A stretch of 8,101 nt of DNA from B21-G16 sp003644825 [NCBI: Candidatus Zhuqueibacterota bacterium] (GTDB taxonomy: Bacteria; SM23-31; B21-G16), in contig QNDJ01000058.1 in NCBI GenBank assembly GCA_003644825.1, positions 1 through 8,101 on the forward strand. The letters run 5' to 3'. Under the pieces are notes generated by a model, which saw nothing but the letters and a program-made list of their open reading frames with translations, was not told the origin of the DNA and made no database searches. The translations under genes were made by a program, and so were the position numbers. Position 1 is the stretch's first letter. Every line of letters begins with the position of its first letter. Shown piece after piece: positions 1 through 7,572 of the stretch.

Positions 1-14
1 ATACTAGAAAGTAT
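1..14. repeat. Small perfect inverted repeat before the first gene, possibly cut by the window edge
   Basis: ATACT (1-5) and AGTAT (10-14) are perfectly complementary around a 4-nt AGAA loop, immediately before the Shine-Dalgarno site of the first gene. The left arm starts at base 1, so the repeat may be longer than what is visible. It could be a small RNA hairpin in the leader or half of an operator. A 5-bp stem is also easily produced by chance in AT-rich DNA. Confidence 0.3.
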
Positions 15-21
15 GGAGGTG
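15..21 (+). promoter_or_regulatory. Ribosome binding site of the YwgA/Panacea-like gene
   Basis: GGAGGTG lies 4 nt before the ATG at 26. It is a near-perfect Shine-Dalgarno sequence, although the spacing is slightly short. It supports ATG 26 as the true start. Confidence 0.75.
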
Positions 22-25
22 TAAT

Positions 26-574
26 ATGAATACACACCATTTAATCTTGATGCTTTTGAATAAGGAAAACGGAAAAATAGATAGCAAGACAAAATTACAA
101 AAGGAAATATATTTTATATCTTTATTACTCAAAAGAGATATAGAATTTAAGGCTCATTATTATGGTCCATATTCAATTGAAGTGGAAACTGCTCTCGATG
201 AGTTAATAGGAGCAGGTTTTGTAAATGTAAAACGCGATATCTGGGGGATTGATACAAGATATGGATTTGAAGCTAAAAAATATGAATTTTTCCTGACAAA
301 TTCTGGTGAAAAACTTGCAAAAATTATAACTGATGAAAATCCTAATGATTATGAAACAATTGAAAAATTTGTTGATAATTTAAAAAAAATTGAAAATCTA
401 AATTATCTTACTCTATCGATAGCTGCTAAGGCTTATTTCATTCTGAGTAAAGAAAGTAAATCTATGACTGTTAATCAGATTATAGAAAAAGCCAGTAGGT
501 TTGGTTGGAACATTAATAGAAGAGATATTGACATTGCAGTTAATATATTAAAAGAATTAAAATTTATTAAGTAA
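26..574 (+). CDS. YwgA/Panacea-like small protein encoded with a restriction-type helicase-nuclease
   Basis: This is a 182-residue soluble protein with no signal peptide or membrane segment. Its N-terminal third resembles YwgA-like and Panacea (DUF4065, SocA-like) proteins: a KLQK motif at residues 23-26 followed by IYF, then HYYGPYS at 44-50, then a helix leading to a Leu/Gly-rich turn (DELIGAGFV). In those families this arrangement belongs to a winged-helix-like fold. Panacea domains are known as antitoxins, and YwgA-like proteins are mostly uncharacterised. The C-terminal half is helical and Lys/Glu-rich, with no motif I recognise. The start is fixed by a strong Shine-Dalgarno sequence. 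The stop is only 6 nt before the next gene, so the two are probably cotranscribed and translationally coupled. Inference: it could modulate, neutralise or target the large nuclease encoded downstream. The family placement is from motif recall; the function is unknown. Confidence 0.6.
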   Translation: MNTHHLILMLLNKENGKIDSKTKLQKEIYFISLLLKRDIEFKAHYYGPYSIEVETALDELIGAGFVNVKRDIWGIDTRYGFEAKKYEFFLTNSGEKLAKIITDENPNDYETIEKFVDNLKKIENLNYLTLSIAAKAYFILSKESKSMTVNQIIEKASRFGWNINRRDIDIAVNILKELKFIK

Positions 575-580
575 AGTTAA

Positions 581-3403
581 ATGCCAGTAAAGAAAAATCA
601 AGAAGCTTTTTCCCAAATGTATCTGGCAAAGGTATTAGAAGGTGAAGTGCAGGCATGGGTTGACCAGGGATGGCACGGAGTAACAAAAACCACACTTGAA
701 CTCTTTAATTACTGGTTCAAGCGCGATGAAGATACTGACGAACAGTTTTACAATTGTCAGCAAAGAGCAATCGAAACAATTGTATATTGCTGTGAAATTC
801 TTCAGGCTCATAATTTAAAAGATTTATTTGAGCGTGTTGCACCTGAGATAATTCACCAGCATCTACCACTTAAACAGGAAGTAGAAAGTATTCCTTTTGC
901 TAAATACGCATTAAAAATGGCAACTGGTTCTGGAAAAACCTGGGTACTGGCTGCTCTTTTAGTATGGCAGTATTTTAACAGAATAAATAATGAAAGACTG
1001 GGTAATTACTCTTACCGCTTTCTTGTAGTTACACCAGGGCACGAGGTCCTAAACAGACTTCTTGATTCGTTTAAAGGAAAACGAGACCCCAAAACCGGAG
1101 TTAGACTACCCGAAACTTCTGATTATAAACGTTCGTTATTTATACCTGAAGGTGCAAACTGGAGAGACCGATTTCATCTTGATATACTTGAGCCATCGGA
1201 TGTGCAGCCCAACACTACCCCACCTGATGGCCCTTTTGTATTCATCACAAACTGGCAACAATTCCGTTTAAAAGTAAAAAAACAAAATCGATGGGCATAT
1301 TATACAGGTGAAGATGTTGAGGAAATGCCCCGGGGTGAAATTATACTCGACTTTCTTTCTCAATATCCCGATTTAATTATTATGAATGATGAAGCACACC
1401 ATGTTCACGGTAAAAAAAGTGCTATAGGGGAAGAGCTTATCTGGCGTCAATTTATGAACCTTCTATATAATAGATTGCAGGAAACCCACGAAGACAATTT
1501 TGGGCCTTTTATCCAGATAGACTATTCAGCAACACCTTTTTATGGAAGTGGAGAAAAAAAGGAGTATTTTCCTCACATTGTATACGATTATAACCTTTTA
1601 AGTGCAATGCAGGATATGCTTGTTAAACAAATTTTTTTAGAAGAACGACAATCTATTGGTGGCGATAAACTGGAAGAACTCGATTTCAGGGCAGAAAGAT
1701 ATACACCTGAGGCAGAACACAGGCGTGGTAAAATTAAAGCACTCTCTGCAGGGCAAAAACTACTACTGGATATTGGACGACTAAAACTAGAACAATTAAC
1801 AGACGAATTCAGAAAAAAAGGAATTAATAAAAAACCTGTAATGATGGTGCTGTGTGAAGATACTAAGGTTGCCAATTTAACAAAAAATCATTTTAATAAT
1901 CTATGTGATGAGAATGGCAACTACTATGACGATAATCAGGTGATGGTAATTCATTCTGATTTAAAAGATAAAGAACTAGAAGAAGCAAGAAAGAGACTTG
2001 ATAAAATTGATATAGATGAAGACCCTCTAAGGGTGGTTATTTCTGTTTTAATGTTAAGAGAAGGATTTGATAAAAATAATATATGTGTTATAGTAGTTTT
2101 AAGAGCCACCGAAGCTGACCTCCTGCTGGAACAGATTGTTGGTAGAGGGTTAAGGCTGATGTTTCCTTCTTGCTCTTACCCTGAATTACAGGACGCTAAA
2201 AAGGAAGCATTTTATGAAATAAGGCGAAACAAAATTCCTTCTAATTCTCTTGACTTTCTTTTCGTAGTAGAACATCCAAGGTTCAGATATTTTTATGAGA
2301 ACTTGAAAATGGAAGGATATATTATAGGTGGAGGCGATACAAGTAAAATTTTATCAACCGGTGACCTTTTACCTGTTGATGCTATAACTGATAGAGTTGA
2401 AAAATTTGATATAACCTGGCCCATTCAGATTTTTGATGAAGGACGAATGCCCGAACTTTCTCAAATAATTGTCAGTAATCTTCCTAAATACAGTGGTAAT
2501 TTTCAACAACTAAAAGATTGGCTTTCCGGCTTAATAATCCAGGAAAAACATATAGAAACAGGTAAAAAAACTAAAATGTGGAAACTGAATAATAAATATT
2601 TTGACTATTCTCACTTTTTAAGACAGGCATCCCGGGCAGTAGCAGTAAGAGGAAAAACATCTATTATTACTGCTCAGCTTGTGAAGATTGCGGAAATTAT
2701 CGATGATTACGTTTCTGATTACTGCTTCGGCAAACATATTGATTTCACCTTGCAGGAAAATTACTGTGTTTTAAACTACACTCTTGTATTTAATCATATT
2801 GTTCAAACAGTTCATCAGGCGATAATAAAATTAATCCAGGGTTTCAAATATGAAACAAAAGGTATCTGGGGCAAATTATCCGATGTATCAAGAATTATGG
2901 TAAGAGAAAGTAAATCAGTAGAAACCGATAAAAGTATTTACCCAAGGCTTGGCTACCAGGCAAAAGGGGGCGGATTTGAAAGAAATTTTATGACCGAAGT
3001 TCTAAATCCTTCAGCAGAGGTTCTTTCTTACGCCAAGTTAGATAGACGGCATAGATTAAAAATTACATACAGAGACGAAACAGGAATATTGCGAAACTAC
3101 GAAGTCGATTTCATCGTAAAAACTGCAAATAAAGTATATCTTGTTGAAACCAAAGCAGATAGAGATTTGGATAATCCAAATGTGGCAGTCAAAGCTAAAG
3201 CCGCTGTTGCCTGGTGTGAACAGGCTTCCAGCATTTCACCACCATCTGAACTGCAACAACCTCAGGAATGGGAATATTTGATAATCTCAGAAAACCTGTT
3301 CAACAATAATAGAGGACTGGGGTTCGATGCTCTTATTCCTATTTGTCAGGGGCTTCGAGATAGAATTCTTGCAAAAGCTGAAAGTAAATTATTTGTTTTT
3401 TAA
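581..3403 (+). CDS. Type III restriction (Res)-like helicase-nuclease, BPTD_3080-like family
   Basis: This 940-residue cytoplasmic protein is predicted to translocate on DNA using ATP and to cleave it. The superfamily 2 helicase motifs are intact and in order: Walker A MATGSGKT (113-120), a motif Ia-like FLVVTPG, Walker B DEAH (270-273), motif III SATP (316-319), motif V LREGFD (492-497) and motif VI with EQIVGRGLRL (517-526). After about 300 residues without a recognised domain comes a PD-(D/E)xK nuclease motif: D843 in EVDF, then E856-T-K858. The order helicase then nuclease is that of type III Res subunits. The N-terminal region and overall length recall the BPTD_3080 restriction endonuclease family. 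No Mod methyltransferase is encoded in this window. The ATG lies 6 nt after the upstream stop, with only a weak purine-rich stretch before it, so coupling to the small upstream gene is likely. The reading frame is complete and shows no damage. The assignment to a Res-like nuclease is firm; the exact subfamily is from memory. Confidence 0.85.
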   Translation: MPVKKNQEAFSQMYLAKVLEGEVQAWVDQGWHGVTKTTLELFNYWFKRDEDTDEQFYNCQQRAIETIVYCCEILQAHNLKDLFERVAPEIIHQHLPLKQEVESIPFAKYALKMATGSGKTWVLAALLVWQYFNRINNERLGNYSYRFLVVTPGHEVLNRLLDSFKGKRDPKTGVRLPETSDYKRSLFIPEGANWRDRFHLDILEPSDVQPNTTPPDGPFVFITNWQQFRLKVKKQNRWAYYTGEDVEEMPRGEIILDFLSQYPDLIIMNDEAHHVHGKKSAIGEELIWRQFMNLLYNRLQETHEDNFGPFIQIDYSATPFYGSGEKKEYFPHIVYDYNLLSAMQDMLVKQIFLEERQSIGGDKLEELDFRAERYTPEAEHRRGKIKALSAGQKLLLDIGRLKLEQLTDEFRKKGINKKPVMMVLCEDTKVANLTKNHFNNLCDENGNYYDDNQVMVIHSDLKDKELEEARKRLDKIDIDEDPLRVVISVLMLREGFDKNNICVIVVLRATEADLLLEQIVGRGLRLMFPSCSYPELQDAKKEAFYEIRRNKIPSNSLDFLFVVEHPRFRYFYENLKMEGYIIGGGDTSKILSTGDLLPVDAITDRVEKFDITWPIQIFDEGRMPELSQIIVSNLPKYSGNFQQLKDWLSGLIIQEKHIETGKKTKMWKLNNKYFDYSHFLRQASRAVAVRGKTSIITAQLVKIAEIIDDYVSDYCFGKHIDFTLQENYCVLNYTLVFNHIVQTVHQAIIKLIQGFKYETKGIWGKLSDVSRIMVRESKSVETDKSIYPRLGYQAKGGGFERNFMTEVLNPSAEVLSYAKLDRRHRLKITYRDETGILRNYEVDFIVKTANKVYLVETKADRDLDNPNVAVKAKAAVAWCEQASSISPPSELQQPQEWEYLIISENLFNNNRGLGFDALIPICQGLRDRILAKAESKLFVF

Positions 3404-3461
3404 GTAAAATTTTAAGTGTCAAAATTACCTATATTTTAAATTCTAATATTTAAATTACCAC

Positions 3462-5825
3462 TCAAAACTCTGCGTGTTCAGTTCTTTTAATTATTTCATC
3501 CTGCAGGCTTTTGATAAGGTCCACGAAATAATCACTGTAACCAGCAACTCTTACAATAAGGTCTCTGTATTTTTCTGGATGTTTTTGAGCATCTCTGAGC
3601 GTATCTGCACTGATAACATTGAGCTGAATATGGTGTCCATCAAATCTAAAGTATGTTCTTATAAGATTAGCTAATTTATTTATTCCATCATCTCCTTCAA
3701 GAACCTGGGGTGTGAATTTCTGATTAAGAAGGGTACCACCGGTTTTAATATGGTCTATTTTTCCGACGGATTTTACTACAGCGGTCGGGCCTTTCCTATC
3801 AGCCCCCTGTACAGGAGATATTCCTTCAGATAAAGGGTTGCCAGCTTTTCTACCATCTGGTGTTGCACCTATAACAGAACCAAAATAAATATGAACAGTG
3901 GTCGGTAAAAGGTTGATTCTATATTCACCGCCTTTGGTATTTTTTCTTCCGTTTATTGCATTGTAATAAACATTAAATATTTCCTTCATAATGTCATCGG
4001 CATAATCATCATCATTGCCGTATTTAGGTGTTTTATTGAGGGCAAGCTGGCGAAAATCCTCAAATCCTTCAAAATTGTTTTTTAAAGCAGTCAACATATC
4101 CTTCATAGAAATTTTCTTCTTATCAAATATGTTATATTTGATAGAAGTCATAGAATCTGTAATGGTACCAAGCCCAACGCCCATTATATAAGAAGTATTA
4201 TACCTTGCACCACCATCGTGATAATCTTTCCCCTTTGAAATGCAATCGTTTATAAGGAGAGAGAGAAAAGGAGTTGGAACATACTGGGCATAGAGTCTTT
4301 CAATTACATTATTCCCTCTGATTTTTATATCAATGAAATAATTTAGTTGTTTTTTAAAAGCCTGAAACAGTTCCTCGAAGGATTTAAACCCGGTAGGGTC
4401 TCCTGTTTGAATTCCAATTTTTTTACCGGTGCGGGGGTCAATACCATTGTTAAGGGTAATCTCAAGGATTTTTGTCATATTGAAATATCCGGTGAGGTTG
4501 TAATTTTCTTTTCCGAAGGCACCTGTTTCAACACAACCACTTACACCACCGTTTCGTGCATCTTCAATAGATTTCCCCTGCCTGACCAATTCCTGAACAA
4601 TAGCATCTGTATTAAAAATTGCCGGCTGTCCAAACCCTTTTCTAACGACTTTAAGGGCACGTTTCAAAAATCTATCCGGTGTCACTTTACTAATCTGAAC
4701 AGCGGGGTTCGGCTGGATAATCTTCATTTCTTCTATTACTTCAAGAAGAAGATAGGATACCTCATTTACACCATCGCAACCATCTGGTTTTACCCCACCT
4801 ATATTAATTGTAGCAAAATCTGCATAGGTGTTGCTTTCTTCTGCTGTAACTCCAACTTTTGCCGGGGCAGGATGATTGTTAAATTTTATCCAGAAAGCCT
4901 GTAATAACTCCTTTGCTTTTTCTCTTGTCAGGCTTCCGTCTTCTATTCCCTTTTTATAAAATGGATAAAGATGCTGGTCTAACCTTCCAGGATTAAAAGA
5001 GTCCCAGACATTGAGCTCGGTGATAACCCCGATATGTATGAACCAGTAATACTGCAGTGCTTCCCAGAAGGTTCTTGGTGCATTTGCAGGAACATAAGAG
5101 CATATATCAGCAATTTTTTCAAGTTCTTTTTTTCTTTTCGGGTTTTTTTCCTTTTTTGCCAGTTCTCCTGCTTTTTCAGAATACCGATTTGCAAATATAA
5201 TAATTGCGTCAGCAGCAATTTCCATAGCCTTCAGTTCTTCTTTTTTGTAATAAGCTTCGGGGTCATTTAAAAAATCGAGGTTTTTAATACTTTCCTGGAT
5301 TTCTTTTTTAAAATCAAGCATTCCTTTGTGGTATATTTTATCATCCAGCACAGTATGACCTGGGGCTCTCTGTTCCATAAACTCGGTGAATATGCCGCTT
5401 TCATAAGCTGATTTCCATTCTTCGGTCATCTCATTGAATATTTTATCTCTAATAGATTTTCCTTTCCAGAAAGGAATGATTTTTTCTTTATAGATTTTTT
5501 TAGTTTCCTCACTAACTCTGAAAGGGATTTTTTTTCTATTGTTTAATGTTTCAAAATCGTTAAGGCTGTGTATATTAACTTCAGGGTATGTAGGGGTAGC
5601 TTTTGGTTCAGGTCCTCTTTCTCCTACTATCAGTTCTCCGTCATTTATGCAGATAGTTTTATTTTCCATTAAATATTTAAATGCAAGTGCCCTTTTTATC
5701 GGATATGATACTTTATTTGCAGTATCACTCTGATAAAATTCAGTAATCAGAATTGCTCTTTCAGGAGAGATATAAGGGGTTGCATTAATACTTTGCTCTC
5801 GTAGTTTTTTAATTCTTTCATTCAT
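3462..5825 (-). CDS. hypD: Trans-4-hydroxy-L-proline dehydratase (glycyl radical enzyme)
   Basis: This enzyme removes water from trans-4-hydroxy-L-proline to give 1-pyrroline-5-carboxylate in anaerobes. It has 787 residues, a typical full length. The thiyl Cys is C431 in GCVETG, with the general-base Glu at E433. The glycyl radical site is G762 in VRVAGYSD near the C terminus. Compared with Clostridioides difficile HypD as I recall it (F152, H160, D278, S334, F340, C434, E436, Y450, G765), the residues F149, H157, D275, S331, F337, C431, E433, Y447 and G762 are all present with a constant offset of three. Long stretches also match. The chosen ATG at 5825 has a GGGGG Shine-Dalgarno 8 nt upstream. 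A TTG at 5840 would add five residues and overlap the activase gene, but has no well-placed site. It follows the activase gene by 4 nt. The symbol is unrelated to hydrogenase maturation HypD. Other glycyl radical enzymes are less likely. Confidence 0.88.
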   Translation of the reverse strand: MNERIKKLREQSINATPYISPERAILITEFYQSDTANKVSYPIKRALAFKYLMENKTICINDGELIVGERGPEPKATPTYPEVNIHSLNDFETLNNRKKIPFRVSEETKKIYKEKIIPFWKGKSIRDKIFNEMTEEWKSAYESGIFTEFMEQRAPGHTVLDDKIYHKGMLDFKKEIQESIKNLDFLNDPEAYYKKEELKAMEIAADAIIIFANRYSEKAGELAKKEKNPKRKKELEKIADICSYVPANAPRTFWEALQYYWFIHIGVITELNVWDSFNPGRLDQHLYPFYKKGIEDGSLTREKAKELLQAFWIKFNNHPAPAKVGVTAEESNTYADFATINIGGVKPDGCDGVNEVSYLLLEVIEEMKIIQPNPAVQISKVTPDRFLKRALKVVRKGFGQPAIFNTDAIVQELVRQGKSIEDARNGGVSGCVETGAFGKENYNLTGYFNMTKILEITLNNGIDPRTGKKIGIQTGDPTGFKSFEELFQAFKKQLNYFIDIKIRGNNVIERLYAQYVPTPFLSLLINDCISKGKDYHDGGARYNTSYIMGVGLGTITDSMTSIKYNIFDKKKISMKDMLTALKNNFEGFEDFRQLALNKTPKYGNDDDYADDIMKEIFNVYYNAINGRKNTKGGEYRINLLPTTVHIYFGSVIGATPDGRKAGNPLSEGISPVQGADRKGPTAVVKSVGKIDHIKTGGTLLNQKFTPQVLEGDDGINKLANLIRTYFRFDGHHIQLNVISADTLRDAQKHPEKYRDLIVRVAGYSDYFVDLIKSLQDEIIKRTEHAEF

Positions 5826-5829
5826 CTTT

Positions 5830-6735
5830 TTAGCCCCCAATTTTGACGTTAAATCCTGATTTTTCCAGCAAGGTTTTAATTTTTTCTATTTTTTCGTTCA
5901 GTGGAGATTTTACTTCGGTCATCAAATCAATTTTATCCAGTCTTTTGTATTTTGCTGTTCCACCCTTATGGTAAGGTAATAGATTAATTTCGGTTACATT
6001 TTTCAGAGAAATAATAAATTCAACAATTTTGTTAATATCTTCTTTTGAATCGTTTATGCCCGGGATAACAGGAATTCTTATGTTTACTCTGTGCTTTTTT
6101 CGGGCGAGGAGTTTCAAATTCTTGAGTATAATTTCGTTTGATACACCGGTATATTTTTTATGTTTTTCATCATCTATAATTTTAACATCATACAGGAAGA
6201 GGTCAACTTTATCAAGAATTTTTTCGAAAGTCCCGGATTGGGCATATCCAGATGTATCTACTGCAGTATGGATATCTCTTTCTTTGCAGACTTCGAGAAG
6301 TGCGTTTAGAAACTCCAGCTGCATTAATGGTTCACCACCGGAAAATGTAACGCCCCCACCAGATTCATCGTAGAATAGACTGTCTTTTTCTATTTCCTTC
6401 ATTATATCATCTATTGAAACCTCTTTTCCTATGACCTCAAGGGCGCCAGATGGACAAACCAGAGCGCAATTACCACTCATTTTACATTTTTCTCTATTTA
6501 TTAAAATAAGTTTGTCAGACCCGGAAATAGCATTGTTAGGACACACTTCTATACATTTACCACAATTGTTGCATTTGTTTTCCCAGAATGCCAGTTCAGG
6601 AGCAGGAGAAATACCTTCAGGATTATGACACCACAAGCATCTTAAGGGACATCCCTTAAAAAATATTGTTGTTCGTATACCGGGTCCATCGTGAATTGCA
6701 TACCTTTTAATGTCGAAAATTATTCCTTTTTTCAT
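5830..6735 (-). CDS. hypE: Glycyl radical enzyme activase (radical SAM), for HypD
   Basis: This 301-residue iron-sulfur protein is predicted to use S-adenosylmethionine to abstract hydrogen from G762 of the adjacent dehydratase. The radical SAM cluster motif is C29-x3-C33-x2-C36 in GCPLRCLWCHNPE. It is preceded by DGPGIRTTIFFKG, which is typical of glycyl radical activases. A GGGVTFSGGEP segment (126-136) holds the SAM-contacting GGE. Between them is a ferredoxin-like insert for two 4Fe-4S clusters. The first motif is complete (C55, C58, C61, C65). The second reads C84, S87, C90, C94, with Ser at the second ligand position. The start ATG lies 2 nt after the regulator stop with no clear Shine-Dalgarno, so it probably depends on translational coupling. 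Its partner is inferred from adjacency. The symbol follows the HypD-activase naming, not hydrogenase maturation HypE. Confidence 0.88.
   Translation of the reverse strand: MKKGIIFDIKRYAIHDGPGIRTTIFFKGCPLRCLWCHNPEGISPAPELAFWENKCNNCGKCIEVCPNNAISGSDKLILINREKCKMSGNCALVCPSGALEVIGKEVSIDDIMKEIEKDSLFYDESGGGVTFSGGEPLMQLEFLNALLEVCKERDIHTAVDTSGYAQSGTFEKILDKVDLFLYDVKIIDDEKHKKYTGVSNEIILKNLKLLARKKHRVNIRIPVIPGINDSKEDINKIVEFIISLKNVTEINLLPYHKGGTAKYKRLDKIDLMTEVKSPLNEKIEKIKTLLEKSGFNVKIGG
5834..5838 (-). promoter_or_regulatory. Ribosome binding site that decides the hypD start
   Basis: GGGGG on the - strand lies inside the last codons of the activase gene and 8 nt before the ATG at 5825. It makes the ATG a better start than the in-frame TTG at 5840, which overlaps it and lacks a site at proper spacing. 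The known HypD N terminus also fits the ATG better. Confidence 0.6.
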
Positions 6736-6737
6736 AA

Positions 6738-7439
6738 TTACAATTTATATTTTATTTTTCCATTATTGGAAGTATCCGGATAGTATTTCTTAACAAATTT
6801 TTTCTGTACTTCAAAAGACCAGTGTACATCTCTGATAAAATTTGCTGCTTCCTGCATTTTACCGTCAGAAATTAGTTTCACAAGGGTTGCATGTTCAATT
6901 ATGGATGCCTCTTCCCACTCTTTAATATATTTTTTTTGTCTCGGGAAATCATAGAGTCTTTTTTTAAGAGTTGTTACAGTTTTTACAAGATATCTGTTGC
7001 CAGAAAGGTCTAAATATATGTTGTGGAATTTTAGATTATTGTCATAATAGGTAGCAAAATCGTCCCTGTTTATAGCATATTTCATTTTCCTGTTCAGTTC
7101 CTTCATTGTTTTGATTTCATTTGTTTTAATTTTAGGAAAAGCAGAAATAATAGCAGAGCTTTCAAGAGCTCCAATAATCTGATAATAGTCTTTAATATCC
7201 TGGTGAGTTAGTATGTTGACGATAACAGCCCTGCGCGGCAGGATAGTAACAAATCCTTCCATTTCAAGTCTGATTAATGCATCTCTTAACGGAGTTTTGC
7301 TGATGCCTAATTGCTTTGCTGTCTGGTCCATATTAATGAGAGACCCCGGACGAATTTTCCCTACGTGCATTTGCTCCCTTAGATATTCATAAACCTGTTC
7401 TTTTAGAGATTTTAAGTTTAGTATACTTGTTTCATTCAT
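6738..7439 (-). CDS. GntR-family transcriptional regulator with FCD ligand-binding domain
   Basis: This 233-residue DNA-binding regulator is the first gene of the dehydratase operon. The N-terminal winged helix-turn-helix covers about residues 10-75. It includes the GntR-type stretch ending in GISKTPLRDALIRLEMEGF, with the recognition helix near 47-62, and the wing LPRRAVIV. The C-terminal part (about 80-215) is an all-helical FCD domain. Its candidate metal or ligand residues are N135 (where many members have Asp), H139 in KFHNIYLDLSGN, H183 in EH and H206 in RDVH. FCD regulators usually sense small carboxylates, so hydroxyproline or a product is the natural candidate ligand; this is inference. 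The start ATG is supported by AGGA 8 nt upstream. The stop is 2 nt before the activase start. A palindrome over the promoter suggests autoregulation. Confidence 0.88.
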   Translation of the reverse strand: MNETSILNLKSLKEQVYEYLREQMHVGKIRPGSLINMDQTAKQLGISKTPLRDALIRLEMEGFVTILPRRAVIVNILTHQDIKDYYQIIGALESSAIISAFPKIKTNEIKTMKELNRKMKYAINRDDFATYYDNNLKFHNIYLDLSGNRYLVKTVTTLKKRLYDFPRQKKYIKEWEEASIIEHATLVKLISDGKMQEAANFIRDVHWSFEVQKKFVKKYYPDTSNNGKIKYKL

Positions 7440-7447
7440 TTTATTTT

Positions 7448-7451
7448 TCCT
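7448..7451 (-). promoter_or_regulatory. Ribosome binding site of the GntR regulator
   Basis: AGGA on the - strand within ACAGGAAAAA lies 8 nt before the ATG at 7439. It is a moderate Shine-Dalgarno at ideal spacing and supports this start. Confidence 0.6.
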
Positions 7452-7480
7452 GTAGAATTATGTAATTATGTTTGTGGTAT

Positions 7481-7499
7481 CTAATATATCAGATATTAG
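7481..7499. promoter_or_regulatory. Palindromic operator candidate over the hyp promoter
   Basis: CTAATAT (7481-7487) and ATATTAG (7493-7499) are perfect 7-bp inverted arms around the 5-nt centre ATCAG. The palindrome covers the -10 box and part of the spacer of the predicted promoter. A dimeric repressor bound there would block RNA polymerase. GntR proteins bind short palindromes, and the regulator gene lies immediately downstream, so it is the obvious candidate. The sequence does not match a GntR site that I know by heart. Confidence 0.55.
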
Positions 7500-7510
7500 G
7501 AAAAAGTCAA
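7483..7510 (-). promoter_or_regulatory. Promoter of the regulator-activase-hypD operon
   Basis: On the - strand, TTGACT (7510-7505) matches the -35 consensus in five of six bases. TATATT (7488-7483) matches the -10 consensus in five of six, and the spacer is 16 nt. Transcription would begin near 7475, leaving a leader of about 35 nt before the regulator ATG. It is the best promoter seen upstream of this operon. All three downstream genes are separated by 2-4 nt, so it probably drives the whole operon. Confidence 0.65.
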
Positions 7511-7572
7511 GTAAAATATTTTTTTATTTTGATTGATTTTATGAGTTGTGCACTCTGAAAAGTAAAATTTTA

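Noticed and set aside
1588-1875. Open frame on the - strand inside the restriction-like gene
   Set aside because: The Ser-rich product is typical of the antisense of Lys/Glu-rich coding sequence. It overlaps the helicase region completely.
3404-3461. Possible bidirectional terminator between the convergent defence and hyp operons
   Set aside because: Only weak AT-only inverted repeats (AATTTT/AAAATT and TAAAT/ATTTA) are present. There is no GC-rich stem and no clear T tract, so a rho-independent terminator cannot be supported.
4347-4904. Open frame of 185 codons on the + strand inside the dehydratase gene
   Set aside because: It is antisense to a highly conserved enzyme gene, its protein is rich in Cys, Phe and Asn without a domain, and it has no supporting ribosome binding site. 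It is a shadow frame.
5034-5270. Phe-rich + strand frame that could be taken for a small membrane protein
   Set aside because: It is the antisense of a Lys/Glu-rich stretch of the dehydratase, which produces Phe and Leu by chance. It lacks an independent start signal.
7543-7555. GAGT-TGTGC-ACTC inverted repeat upstream of the hyp promoter
   Set aside because: The arms are only 4 bp and there is no second copy or known site match. It is within chance expectation.
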